A stretch of DNA of 64,000 nt. Source: Anoplolepis gracilipes (Eukaryota; Arthropoda; Insecta; Hymenoptera; Formicidae). A model generated the notes under the pieces. It saw nothing but the letters and a program-made list of their open reading frames with translations, made no database searches and had not been told where the DNA came from. Position numbers and translations under genes: made by a program. Position 1 is the first letter of the stretch. Each line of letters begins with the position of its first letter. The DNA lies in contig NC_132981.1 of the NCBI RefSeq assembly GCF_047496725.1, positions 826,001-890,000 on the forward strand, read 5' to 3'. This document shows, piece by piece, positions 43,350 to 57,100 of this stretch.

Positions 43350-44232
43350 GTACAGGATGCTTTCGCAACATACAGATCAGTAAGTTGGGTTGCCTATCTG
43401 ATGATCAGCAGGGGCATGTTTTACCGACCTCGCATAATCGAAAATTAATAAAATCAGGGGATCGATTACGTAATTTTTTCTTTGTGAAAAGTGAAAAAGT
43501 TACATGATACCTTAAATGCAAATCCGGTAATGAATGAGAAAACTGAAATTGGCTTTTAACATACAGTATAATAGTAATATTTAATAATATGAATAAAATA
43601 ACATACACATAGAAAATTTTACATTAAAAATAATTATGGTATGTAGTAACTGTGGACTATTAAGAATATTCCAAGTTAAAATGCTATGTAAAACTGTAAA
43701 AATTGGCGTAATTAATGTAATTTTTACGTAAACTTGAAATGTTCTTAATAGTCCACAATTACTATATACCATAGTAATTTTTAATATTAAATTTTCTCCG
43801 TGTAGATAACACAATTAAAATATAATAACACAGATAAAATAAGAAATAAAATATAATAAATTTAAACAAAAAACATTTTATTTCTTATTTTATCTGTCTT
43901 ATTATATTTTAATTGTGTTATTATATTTTAATTGTGTTAATTGTGTTATTATATATTTTAATTGTGTTATCTATCTTATTTTATTTATATTATTAAATAT
44001 TACATTTATACTGTATGTTAAAAGCCGATTTCAGTTTCCTCATTCTCTATCAGATTTGCATTTAAGGTATCAATTACGTAATTTTTTCACTTTTCACAAA
44101 GAAAAAATTATATGATCGATCCTCTGATTTTATTAATTTTCGATTATGCGAGGTTGGTAAAGCATACCTCTGCTGATCGTCAGATAGGCAACCCAACTTA
44201 CTGATCTGTATGTTGCAGAAACATCTTGTATA
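43350..44232. repeat. Long imperfect palindrome (~0.88 kb)
   Basis: gcaacatacagatcagtaag at 43365 pairs with the reverse complement at about 44197-44216. The match continues inwards through gttgggttgcctatctga, gcataatcgaaaattaataa and aaaagtgaaaaa to attgtgttat-type AT repeats in the centre. The left arm carries an extra 200-bp hairpin. The outermost bases overlap the BEL/Pao fragment end (tacaggatgctttcg/tacaagatgtttctg), so the palindrome may be an inverted duplication or a foldback element. Confidence 0.8.
43605..43806. repeat. MITE-like hairpin inside the palindrome
   Basis: Arms of about 85-90 bp begin acatagaaaattttacatta and end taaattttctccgtgt. The inner arms are gtggactattaagaatatt and its inverse aatgttcttaatagtccac. 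This is the structure of a short foldback transposon. No clear target duplication was found. Confidence 0.65.
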
Positions 44233-46676
44233 TGATAATACTAATATAATTATTTTTGCTAAACTAAACATGATTCTAAGTTCCACTTTGATTTGAAACT
44301 CTTTTTTAATCTAATAAATAAAGATTCTGATTAAGCTTTATCTCATTTTTTTCGATAAACATCTAGAGTACATTCAGGGAAACGCTCTATTAGTACTCAA
44401 AATGTTGTTTTATTTATTCTTGTCATATTATTATTCTGGATTTCAGGCAGATGCATAATTAAATTTACTATCCTAATTTTTAAGATGTTTTTATGTGGAA
44501 TATGATAAGGTTAGTATTTATGATTTTATGATTAGGATGTATTTATATAAAGCATCTTGCGAGCTTTAATTACTTTCAATTGTTGAATTAGGGAAGGATT
44601 TTTCAATTGTTGCCTGTCGTGATCTACGCAATTTCTTGAGATGAAGACGTATATATTTAATCCATAAATTTTTGTCTGATTGCATTTGTTAATATACGTT
44701 CGACATGTTTTCTGTGCTTATACGTAGTTCCATATTTCTGTTAAACAGTTATTTTTTGCTGAAGATGGTCAAACAATAACCAAAGCATACAAACTCAAAT
44801 GTATATTTTAATTAAGAATATTTTGTGTGTATGTGTGTAATCGACTTATCAAAATCAATCCGCATAATTTTTTCAAGATTTTTATTATAAAGTAAGGGTG
44901 TAGGTGAAGAAAAGACAAAAAATTTGTTTTTATAATAAATACTCTCTTATTAAAGCAGATTAAATAGAAAATTGCAATTTTTATATTTAATATATTTTAT
45001 TATTAAAATAGATTTATTTTATAAATCATTTAAAAGACATAATGTTAAAAAATTCATCAATACGTTTATCAAAAGTAAACTGGCGATTTTGAATAAAAAG
45101 TTTGCTAAATATTTAGTACGTATCTAGCAAATATCTATAATGTTTTTTTCTGTACAATTGTAATAATAATGCAATAACGAGCATGTATAAACACGAGTAC
45201 AATTTAACGACAAGATGATATAAGTACGAAAATTATAATATAATATTCAAAAATCGCGTATCTCAGAAATCAAAAGAAAGCGCCATAAAGATCAAATTGT
45301 GTATTACTTAAAAATATATCTTCTATTAAATAAAATAAAAATAATCTACGAGAGCTATAAGTAAATCCAAATATTTACTTGATGTTTATTAATTATATTG
45401 TTACGTCCGGGACTAGAGAAAGATAAGCTGAAAGAAGTGCATAAAAATTATGTTTTCTGAAATAGATGCCTGAACGGCATGTGTCTCGGATCGAACGAAC
45501 TGACAAGCTCGAAAAATAAATCAATGATCAGAAAGTCATTTTTACACTATTTAAATCAGATGTTCACTCGGCGGTCTTCTTTTAGGTAAAGGAATTTAAT
45601 TCTTATTACCAAGGGATGGAACCAAGTGCGACCTTAAGATAAAGAGTGATAAAGGGTTTTAGTAGTAGTGAATAAAAATTTTATTTATAATAAGAAATTA
45701 AATTTATTATAAATGATACTAACAAGTTAAATTTTATAAACGAGAAAACAAATGAATTTGAAATTAAATTTTAGTTATATAAAAGTAGGTATATATAATA
45801 TATTAAAAGTATAAATGAAAAATCTTAATATATAAAGTATTAACAATTAATATTTAAAGAGAGAGAGAGAGAGAGAGAGTAATATTACAATTATAAATTT
45901 ACATCATTCTGTAACAACATGTCTGAGCGTAAATATGCGTAATGTAATGTAATAAGTGAAATTGAGAAGGTTTACATTTAAAAAGAGAAAAGAGGATAGA
46001 TTTCCCAAAAAATATATGGAATAACTAGAGAATGGGATCTAAAAGGAGTCATTCACGGAATGATGATCTCAGGCGGAGCATAATCACGAAAGTTTGGAGG
46101 GCGGATAATTTTATGGGATCAGGGCCGATGGAAAAATCATTTTTTGTGAAGGGACTTGTGAAAGAGATAAGTGGCTCAGATATTAATCAATCGATGAATT
46201 ATTTAAATAAGGAAAATTCAAGAGAAAGAATAGGAAAGGTCTCATTTTCTGAGGAGGATAAATGAGGTAGTTCTGTAAATTTTATTTTAAATATATCTTA
46301 AATTCTAAACATCTTATTAGCAACTAATTATTATGTATATTTTTTTTTAATTTTTTAAATTATTTTATTTATATGTGGAAGGTCAACTTAAATCAGCCCT
46401 ACTTAATATAAATAAATAACGATGTAGCTATAAAAACAAAACTTAGAACTTCTAAAATACGTGTTAAAAAAATAATACATATCTCATTCTCTAAAGTTAT
46501 TTTTTGTTTCATTTAATTATTCCTTTGTGAGTAAAATGGAAATTTATTCATGAATTAAAAACGAATAAGAAAATCATATCATATTCTTTGTAATGTAATA
46601 AATAGATCACCTAAAATACGAATTAATACTTGACTTCTATAAATACGCAATTAAATCTCATCAGATACCTGCTTGG
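44233..46676. other. AT-rich flank of the OBP-like gene
   Basis: No convincing gene is seen. It contains a (GA)n run at about 45858-45879 and, at 45402-45680, a stretch starting TGTTACGTCCGGGACTAG that resembles the start of the LTR at 30889 and may be a related remnant. A 77-codon ATG frame at 46032-46265 starts MGSKRSHSRNDDL and has no recognised relatives; it is probably noise or a transposon scrap. Confidence 0.45.
44930..45300 (+). repeat. Dispersed repeat shared with 58790-59110
   Basis: The two regions share atcaaaagtaaact, a long run of matching blocks (ttttgctaaatat, ataacgagcatgta/gtaatgagtaaatgta, aatttaacgacaagatgata) in the same order and orientation. They flank the OBP-like gene on both sides in direct orientation. 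The element type is unknown. Confidence 0.65.
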
Positions 46677-46685
46677 TATAAATAC
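46677..46685 (+). promoter_or_regulatory. TATA box of the OBP-like gene
   Basis: TATAAATAC lies 78 bp before the ATG at 46763. A purine-rich cataacagtcta about 27 bp downstream could hold the start site. Position and sequence fit an insect RNA polymerase II promoter. Confidence 0.55.
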
Positions 46686-46762
46686 GTGTTGAGCCAGCGA
46701 GACATAACAGTCTAAAAAGGTATTAAAATCAGTGTGTTTTAAAATACTTAGGAAACGGCAAA

Positions 46763-48977
46763 ATGAAGAATCTCTTGCTTATAGTATATCTGCTGGTGAG
46801 TGGAAAGCAATACACAAATGAGCAATTCTTAAATTATATGTAAAACAAAAATATATGATTACAAAGGCCCGTATTCTAAGCGTACATTTAGTGGCACATT
46901 TATAGATCACTTTTAAAGGCGCTGATAAATGTTCTGGTAATACAACTAAAATTCGTCATATTTTCACCGCACATTTATAGCGCCTTTAGCTTTAGAAGTA
47001 CATTTTGACTATCATGTCATACATCATACGAATTCCTCGTTTATGGCGGCACTGTGATTGGTCGTCGCGCGGTCAATTACGCGCCATAAGATAAATTTAC
47101 AACTTCATTATAAATTTCAAAAGCATCTATTCTATTTCAAAACACTCGCGACTCACGTTTACGTACTATTTATTTCCCGAACTTCAATCGCATGATCAAT
47201 ATCTTCCAAATATATATCCATGATTATGTACTTTTGTACTTTTGTATATATTTTTGTATTTATTTTATACTTTTGTATGTACTTTTCTAGTTTAGTACTA
47301 TTGTATTAACTTTTCGTAATTTATACACTTTATTTTACACACTGATGCACTGTTAAGATAAAAAAATTTTTAAATTGCCCAAATATTATAATTATTGCTG
47401 CGTAAAATCTCTATTAATTGTAAGAAATTCGATATACATCAATTTTACTAACAAAATCAACCATATAACGCTGATAAAATCAATTAAACTTGTCAATCGT
47501 ATGATAGTTATTACATACAGAGCGCCATTATCTTGTTAAAATGTACCTCCGACCACATTTAGCGACGCATCTATCGATATGGCATAAATGTGCTATAAAT
47601 ATGACTCAGAATAGGATTTCCATAAAGTTGCCTTTTTTAGTCATAAATTTATGAAAAGATTAAAGTTGACGGTCCGCCTTTAAATGTGCCGCTAAATGTG
47701 CGCACAAAATACGGCCACATTTAGCGCGTTATAAAGACACATTTAGAGGCGAATTTAATGATAAATGTGAGTTCAGAATACGAGCCAAAGTAAATAATCT
47801 AATATTGTTCTTGCTCGTAAAGATTAAATATGGAATATTTCAAGGTTTTAAATACAAAATGCTTAAAATTTAATGCAAAGAAAAAAAATTGACAACTGTA
47901 AAGGTACTGACTATGACAATCTTATGCTCATTCCCGATAAATAGTATAACATATTATTTCTCTTTAATTAAAATAAATAATCTAATATTATGTTATTTTT
48001 TTTTAAATAAATAGAAAATAAATATATTTTACATATAATAAAATATAACATAAAATATAATATTTGTGTGTGTTTGTATTTTCATCAAATATTAATAATC
48101 TACGCGACTAAATTGCACTAAAAGTAATTTCTCAATTTGTCGAGTAAAAATTCACAAAACGAAAGAAAAGTTAGTAAGTACTACATTAAGTAATTTATAT
48201 AATACATTAAATAATAATAAAGATACAGAAAATTGATTTTTTTCAAACCTTTCAGGTAATTTCCTATGCGTTTAATCCTGAAAAATTGAAGGAAGTCTAT
48301 AAGAACTACGCAAAGTGTCTCAAGGAATTAAATGCTTCAGGTTAATATTGATAATATTACTATTAAATGTTGATATCGGATGTTAAATAGACACAAACTA
48401 TAAAATATTAATAAATGGAGAAAGCAAAGACGTAGAGAGCTAGGCCAGATACAAAAATTTAATTAAATATTTTAATTTGAATCATAATAACTCATTACAA
48501 CAAATGTGTAAGCAATACAATTAAATTTGGAGCGGTAAAGTGCAAATATTGAAATATTAATAGCGATTAGTAGTGATATTCAGTAATGATTCGTAGCGAA
48601 CATTTCGGCTCGATTTTTCGAGCCATCTTCAACGTATGTGATGTAGATAAAGTAATGACGGAGTAAAAAACGCAATATTATTATAAAGATTATATACTGA
48701 TTCAAATCAATTGTCCAGGATTAAATACTTTGTGTAGATCCGTCACAATAATATGTTCTTATTGGCCTTATTCTTTCAAATATTCTCCTGCAGATAATTA
48801 CTTAAGACCAATGTTAACGCATAATACTCTATCCATTATCATATAACAGTCTGAAATTATACCTTTATATAAAATATGTGTGTTATCTGAGTCAAACAAT
48901 ACTGAATTATAAATTCGTATGTAATAATTTGATAAAGAAGATTATATTCATAAGGTTGAAGTATTGTTAAAAGACAA

Positions 48978-49019
<42 letters not shown>

Positions 49020-51124
49020 AAAAAAAGATCCGACTACTAAATTAATTTTGAACCTCCACAACTTGTTTACTTGACGAAAGAATAAAGAATATACATATAA
49101 TCCTTAGTATCTTACCGCTCGCTATCCTATAGCGAAGGCACTCTTCCTACAGCTTACGGCCTTCCTAAGGTCCACAAGGTTAATTGCCCGTTCAGACTGA
49201 TTGTTTTCTCAATTAACAGTCTATTATATAACTTAGCCTTATTTCTTCATAAAATTATGACTAAAACCTATCCCTACAGTCGCTAATAATATTGAAAATA
49301 GCTTTAAACTAGCCAAAGAGCTACGAAGCATCCACATTAATAATGAAAAATGAATTCAAATTGATCTCTTTAGATGCGGTTTCTTTGTTTACTAATATAC
49401 CATTGGATCTGGCGATGAAGAGTGTATCAAATAGATGGCCCTTAATCTAATAACTGTAGCCTTCCTAAATCGGAATTCTTAACTGAAGTAAATTTCGTTT
49501 TTAGCTCAACATACTTTATTTTCAATAACGTTTCTTATCGTCAATCTTACGGCACACCGATGGGTTCTCCTCTTTCCCCCATTATAGCGAATATTATTTT
49601 ACAAGATTTAGAGGAAAAAGCTCTGTAAATATTAAAGGTCATATCTCCAATTTATTTTAGATAAATGGTTGATATAATATTGGCGGCTCGCAATTTAATT
49701 GACCACACTCTTGACATCTTTAACTTCTCCTACATAGAATACAGTTCACGCTTGAGATTGAAACAAACCGCAGTCAGAATTTCTTAGTTTTAAAATTAAT
49801 AGTTGAAAACGACAGAATTATATATGACTGGTACCATAAACCGACCTTTTCAGGGAGATATCTATACTTTTTATCTCAACATTTAGAATGCCAAAAAAAG
49901 CACAATTATAGGTTTTATCAATTATAGGGCTTTTATATTGTCTCACCTCCGTTTCCATTCAAAAAACATTACGCTCATCATTAACATTCTTCTTGATAAC
50001 GGATATCCGTTAAAATTTTTTTGATACTGTAAATAAAAGGTTAAAATATCTACTTCATCATCCTAACATATATATATATTTTAGAAAAATTCAAAATATA
50101 TTATAAACAGATATATGGAATTGTATTATCATATAATTTATATATTTCAGAGTGGACACCAGATGTGCTCAAATGTGCGTTTTACAAGCACAAAATGGTA
50201 TGTATCTACAAATGTATACATAATCATGAGTTACAAAAATAATTCATATTAAAGAGCAAACATATCAATTTATTTACTGCACAATGAATAAAATTAATAA
50301 AAATTTCAACGTAATAAAAATTATGACAATGTTTTATATCATATAACAACAGATGATATTTTTCGATACTGCTTTAATAAATCTTATAATAACGGTATTT
50401 AAATCAAATTTTAATTTTCATCTAGTCAAATTTAATTTAAATTTTATTCAAAATTTTGTTTAGTAATAATTAGCAATTACACTTACTTACAATTAATTTT
50501 AATTGCTATTACATATTAATTAATACGTATTGTTGTGTATATGTATATGTAATTAAACATTATTTAAAAAAATAAAGTAACATTTGTTAATAAAAAGAAA
50601 AATATTAAAATTAACTTATTTATATACAAATATATATAAAATTAGTTATTGATAATTTATGAAATGAATATTGGCATAAATAATTAATATAGAGTTGGCC
50701 AAATAGTAATGTCATTTTTTTATAATAAACGACGTTTTGTGTTTTTCATTACAATATACATATTCTGAAAGCTAACACTTCAACGCACGATTTTAAAAAA
50801 ATTGTTCCGTTTAATTAAATTTACCTTAATTTGAAAATAAGTGACAAAAAGATATATTTTAGAGAAAATATCTTTTTTATTTCCGCAAAAAGAAAAATAA
50901 TAACACAATACAAATCGCAGTAAGAAATTTTTTTTTATGGTTTATACCGCGTTTTTCCTTTACAAAATTGTAATAAAAAAGAAAAGTATAATTGCTTGAA
51001 AATATATTGCTTCTTGTCATTTATTTTCAAAATAAAATTAATTAAAGAAAATTTAATAAAATGTAACGACTTTTTTTTAAAATTTAGCGTTGAAATATCA
51101 ACTTTCAAAATATATATATATATG

Positions 51125-51170
<46 letters not shown>

Positions 51171-54100
51171 TTATGGCTTAGGATAAGTACTTTATATTAT
51201 AAAACACAAAACGTCATCTATTATAAAAAAACGACATTAGTTTTGATTAACACTCAATATATATAATTAATATAATTTACTGGTTTGGGAAATTTTTTTT
51301 GCTTAGACAACAGTTGTCAATAGCCAGAGTCACATGTTTGCTTTATAACTATAAATTTTTTCGACAAATCTCGTATTTTGAATCATTCTTTGTCCATCAT
51401 ATGTCACTATTTGCGTAAATTATTGTTCTTTTGTAAGTGGAATTATTCGACAATCAAAATAGTACATAAATGATGCTATTCACAATCTCAACAAGTAATA
51501 AGTTTTTTTTAAACAAATACGCTTTTTGACGTTTCGTAACATGAGGTGCAAGTTAACATTAGCACTTGTCTCACGTAATTCACGTTTTTTAAAATTTTTA
51601 AGATTTTTCATTCGTAACTTAATATAATTATATCGAACTAATTTTTATATTAATTGTTCTTAAATTAATAATTATATGTACATTAATATTTGTTAATTTA
51701 TAGATTTTTCAAATTTATTAATACATAATTAATAATAAATAAATAATAATAATTTTAATATTAATATAAATATAAATAATAATGTTAATAATATCAATAT
51801 ATAATAAATATAAATAATAATAATAATGATAATAATAAGTAAGTAAGTAACATTATCTTATTGTTGTATATCAGATCGACGATCAAGGTTTATTAAGAGA
51901 GGAAAGGATTCTTGGAAATTTGGGAAACATTATTTCTAATCAGACCAAGTTAAATTACGCGCAAAAGTTCGTTTCCATGTGCTTGAAACAAGGTAAACAA
52001 AATATTTTTACTTCATATGTTACGTCCGGTAGACTTCACGATTCTTTCTTTTCGAGAGGAATGTATAAACAATCAGAGATAATGATTCTAAGAACTCTCT
52101 ACGAGAAATATCAAACCTTGAGAGCTGTCACTTTAATCGCACTCCACGAATATTACGTTACGTGGATAATAAAAATTTTAACAAATCTCCGTAAGGCAAG
52201 ACCAACTATAAATAAGACAACCCAAGAAGTCTTAGAAATCAAATAAAGAATAAACATTCGAACGGCTCTCTAAATTTCAAAAGAATTTTAAATAAAACAG
52301 AGTCGCCGTAACTCAAGGCAGTTGTTTAGAACTGCAATCATAAATTTGAAACGGCGACGAAAACTTAAGAAGCATTTGATAAGAGAGCTCGCCTGACGGA
52401 CCACCTAAAGTGACAGCTGTCTATTATAAATTTCTAAATAGCGATAAGCGACTCTGACGGTACCAAACTCCTCATTGGCCAAATGGAAAAATCTCTTGAA
52501 CCAATAGAGAAGAAATTTTTGAGACTCGAAGTCGAAGGAAACACCCCCTAAGCATAAGGGGGCGTTAATTAAAATTCTAATTCGTCCAATTGTCCAATGG
52601 AGATGAGGTACGAATCCTAGTATATAATGCGGAAGCAATGCGCCGCGACATCAGTTTTTCAGTTCTTTTCGGTATCAGAATCAGTATCAGTATATTCATC
52701 ATCATCTCCATCACTATTACTCGTGCGGTACGAACTATTTTCTTCTACCTCGGCTTCGAGACGCGGAATCGATCCTCGATCTCAACGTTTAACCCTTCGG
52801 GTGTTAACAAGTTTGAATATTAATACTTCCGATTCCGCGACGAGTGTTTCGCCTAATATTTAACACAGACTCTCTGTGTAGTGCGAATTAAAAATTTAAA
52901 CAATAAAAGACGTCAAACATTGTAAGTGGTTGCGTGCGAATTAAAAGTTTAAAACAATAAAGAGTGTTGAACATCGTAAGTGATTGTGCCATTCAACACG
53001 AAAAATTCTATCGCTAACCAGGGGCACCTGTGAAATTCAACCCGACGCCGCTAAATCCACTGCCGAGGTCCTTTTAAAACCAACAGCGTACGCAATAAGT
53101 AGTGAGTACCGATCAAATAACCTATTCTGTTGATTTCACCTCCCCCATTTAAAATTCGGTTATAGTAATTATAGTGAGACAGTTCTTTATTTTTGTTGTT
53201 CATTATTTTATTATTACTGTTTGACCAGATACTTCTCATTTTACCTTTGTCATTATAATTAACTCCCCTTTTCGTTGTTTATGTTTATTTCCCATCCTCT
53301 TCATTTTCACGTAGCCTTTCTATTTTCTTGCAAGTACCTGTGTATTTTGCGGAACCGGTATCTCGTGTACTGGTACAAAATATAACTAGGTCGAACCTGC
53401 AAACTCTTTCTATTTTCTCTGCGAGTACCTGTGTATTTTGCGGAACCGGTATCTCGTGTACTGGTACAAAATATAACTGGGTTGAACTTGCAAGGTCTTT
53501 CTATTTCTCTGCGGGTACCTGTGTATTTTACGGAACCGGTATCTCGTGTACTGGTACAAAATATAATTAGGCAGAACCTGCAAATTCCTTCAATTTTCTC
53601 TACGGAAGCAAATTTCTCCAGAATTCCATTTTTCCTCTGGTCCTTTAATTATTTATTACAATTTATTCATTACCTCTTTCCTTTTGTGCTATTCCTTTTT
53701 TTTTTTTTTTTTATTTTTATTTATTTCCTTTCTTTCCTTCTTTTCTCTCCGCTTTTTTCTCCTTCTCCCTTCTCTCTCCTCTCTATATTATGCATTTTAA
53801 ATAATATAATTTCCTGACTTAAATTATATTAAGAACATTATAAATTGTACTAATTAGAACTGTCTCGCCGAAAATAAATGATAAGTTTTCTGAAACATTT
53901 GCGTGGGTTCATAGTGGAGCTCGTTCATCCGAAACGCCTAAAGGCTAAAGCGAAACGTCTCCGCAACCGTAAAAACCGACGTGCCCGAAGAGTTTTGGCT
54001 CAGGCGACAGCAAATTAATATAATATAATTTTAAGAACAATATTTCTAATCATGATAAGTTATATTCGGCGATGTGAGCCCATGCGCGGATGTTGATGCG

Positions 54101-57100
54101 TAAAGAAACTGCGTAAAGAAATTAATTCTTTTCACGAAAAAATTTTTAATTAATACCCAGAGCACATATTTTCTAGATTCTCATTTTTGAGACCCCTAAA
54201 AAAAAAAACCCGCTCTATAACCCCCCAAAGAGATGTAGACGAGAAAAAATATCGGGGCGAAGTCGCTGAATCGGGAATTGAACCCGAGTCTTTCGCTTGC
54301 CGGGCGACTGCTCTTACCACTGAGCTATTCAGCCCCACACCGATACTTCACTCGTCTATTTTGTTTATATAAACCTCCTGATAGATAAATCGAAGAACGC
54401 GATTTTTCAGCCCCGCGTGATTTTCAAAATGATTTGAAATTATATTCGGCTCCAATATTTACAAACATGATAAGTTATATTCGGCGATGTGAGCCCATGC
54501 GCGGATATTGATGCGTAAAGAAACTGCGTAAAGAAATTAATTCTTTTCACGAAAGAATTTTTAATTAATACCCAGAGCACATATTTTTTAGATTCTCATT
54601 TTTGAGACCCCTAAAAAAACCCGCTCTATAACCCCCCAAAGAGATGTAGACGAGAAAAAATATCGGGGCGAAGTCGCTGAATCGGGAATTGAACCCGAGT
54701 CTTTCGCTTGCCGGGCGACTGCTCTTACCACTGAGCTATTCAGCCCCACACCGATACTTCACTCGTCTATTTTGTTTATATAAACCTCCTGATAGATAAA
54801 TCGAAGAACGCGATTTTTCAGCCCCGCGTGATTTTCAAAATGATTTGAAATTATATTCGGCTCCAATATTTACAAACATGATAAGTTATATTCGGCGATG
54901 TGAAGTGGTAAGAGCAGTCGCCCGGCAAGCGAAAGACTCGGGTTCAATTCCCGATTCAGCGACTTCGCCCCGATATTTTTTCTCGTCTACATCTCTTTGG
55001 GGGGTTATAGAGCGGGTTTTTTTAGGGGTCTCAAAAATGAGAATCTAGAAAATATGTGCTCTGGGTATTAATTAAAAATTCTTTCGTGAAAAGAATTAAT
55101 TTCTTTACGCAGTTTCTTTACGCATCAACATCCGCGCATGGGCTCACATCGCCGAATATAACTTATCATGTTTGTAAATATTGGAGCCGAATATAATTTC
55201 AAATCATTTTGAAAATCACGCGGGGCTGAAAAATCGCGTTCTTCGATTTATCTATCAGGAGGTTTATATAAACAAAATAGACGAGTGAATTATCGGTGTG
55301 GGGCTGAATAGCTCAGTGGTAAGAGCAGTCGCCCGGCAAGCGAAAGACTCGGGTTCAATTCCCGATTCAGCGACTTCGCCCCGATATTTTTTCTCGTCTA
55401 CATCTCTTTGGGGGGTTATAGAGCGGGTTTTTTTAGGGGTCTCAAAAATGAGAATCTAAAAAATATGTGCTCTGGGTATTAATTAAAAATTCTTTCGTGA
55501 AAAGAATTAATTTCTTTACGCAGTTTCTTTACGCATCAACATCCGCGCATGGGCTCACATCGCCGAATATAACTTATCATGTTTGTAAATATTGGAGCCG
55601 AATATAATTTCAAATCATTTTGAAAATCACGCGGGGCTGAAAAATCGCGTTCTTCGATTTATCTATCAGGAGGTTTATATAAACAAAATAGACGAGTGAA
55701 GTATCGGTGTGGGGCTGAATAGCTCAGTGGTAAGAGCAGTCGCCCGGCAAGCGAAAGACTCGGGTTCAATTCCCGATTCAGCGACTTCGCCCCGATATTT
55801 TTTCTCGTCTACATCTCTTTGGGGGGTTATAGAGCGGGTTTTTTTTTTTAGGGGTCTCAAAAATGAGAATCTAGAAAATATGTGCTCTGGGTATTAATTA
55901 AAAATTCTTTCGTGAAAAGAATTAATTTCTTTACGCAGTTTCTTTACGCATCAACATCCGCGCATGGGCTCACATCGCCGAATATAACTTATCATGTTTG
56001 TAAATATTGGAGCCGAATATAATTTCAAATCATTTTTGAATATTTCTAATCTTAAGATAGAATTAAAGGGTCAAATTTTCCGCGAACAGTCATCACACAC
56101 ACACGCAGAGTCCCACCCCCCCTTCTTCATTCAAGAGAGCTGAAACCACCCCTCTCACCTGACCCTTCTCCTCGCACCCCCATCGACCCCCCTCCCCTTT
56201 CACATCCAGTAGTATCATCCTCGCACGAGCAACCTTTCCCATCGTCTCTTGATTTACCGGAGCCTTCTAACAAAACTCGCTCTATTTCCGAACCCCCTCC
56301 GCGTCCACCCTCACCAGCCTCTACCATCGTCTTGGGAGATTCACCCCCATCTTCCCCCCTGATTCTCAAGAGGAATCGGATGAAATTTAGAAGGCCCTTC
56401 GTGACATTGCCGAGGTCGTCGTAGACCTTGAGAAAGAAAACGCGAGTCACGCCGAAAATTCTAAACACCAACAACCTCCTCGTCCTCCGCCTCAAGATCC
56501 TATCCAATATTTAATAAATAATCTCCCAAGGATCCGACATCCCCTCCCAAAAGGCTCGTATACAATCGGGCCTGGTCCTGTTGATTTGACAAAATTGCAC
56601 TCCATCCTTGCAACCAACCCGCCGAGATCCGTTATCCCATGGTTTCTCCCCAGTCTTAGATATCCCCTCGCCGTTCCGATAGAGGCTCTCTGGAAGAAAT
56701 TCCCTCCTTCCACGATTACCTTCGAGGAAGCATAATTCTTTTCCTGCCCCTTCCCTTAGAATTTAAATACTATTGTATAAATACCAGTCAGGTAACAAAT
56801 CCTTTTATTTTTCCATTTCCAATTTACCTGACTGACGTCCCTCCGAACTAATGTAACACCCGCGAACACACACGCACACGCACACTTAAGTAATTAATAA
56901 GATTAATTAATTTAATTAAAATGCCAATTTTTTGAATCTTATACATATATATATATTTGATTTTTACTTAATAAATGACTAAAAATTTAAAATATTAAAA
57001 ATTCTAATCAAATTTATTAATCCTTTCTAACACATTCCCTGACTCCCAGATTGCACAAGGCCCCGTCCCGCGTAACAGGGATTAACTTCCTTTACCAAAA

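Larger units (their letters stand above)
54052..56038. mobile_element. Palindromic array of ~411-bp tRNA-bearing units flanked by 13-bp direct repeats
   Basis: Two units in minus orientation (54052-54466, 54467-54877) meet an inverted set of a truncated unit (about 54903-55168) and two full ones (to about 55580 and 56038). Each full unit holds one tRNA-like sequence inside an extended hairpin whose arms are tagacgag...ctcgtcta and atcgg/ccgat. The whole block is flanked by aatatttctaatc at 54039-54051 and 56039-56051, identical over 13 bp, as a target-site duplication would be. Note that unit junctions themselves contain a similar caatatttacaaac, so part of the left match may be homology. Confidence 0.75.

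Noticed and set aside
46032..46265. 77-codon ATG-initiated ORF as a host gene
   Set aside because: It is isolated in AT-rich sequence, with no splice context, motif or repeat; I mention it only within the flank description.
48540..48690. Possible hammerhead ribozyme near the Penelope terminal motif
   Set aside because: I looked for the conserved CUGAUGA and GAAA core pair and could not place both with pairing stems.
50151..50197. Alternative exon 3 frame beginning two bases later, giving a C-x3-C pattern (RCAQMC)
   Set aside because: It looks attractive for Cys 2 and Cys 3 of an OBP, but its phase does not join exon 4, which must start in phase 0 with IDDQG; the frame used here joins both neighbours.
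53328..53817. ORFs over the 95-bp minisatellite and pyrimidine-rich tract
   Set aside because: The repeat length and composition keep the frame open; there is no start context or homology.
54150..55897. Repeated ORFs of about 61-67 codons on both strands
   Set aside because: They are translations of the tRNA-like units and their flanks; the repetition comes from the array, not from protein coding.
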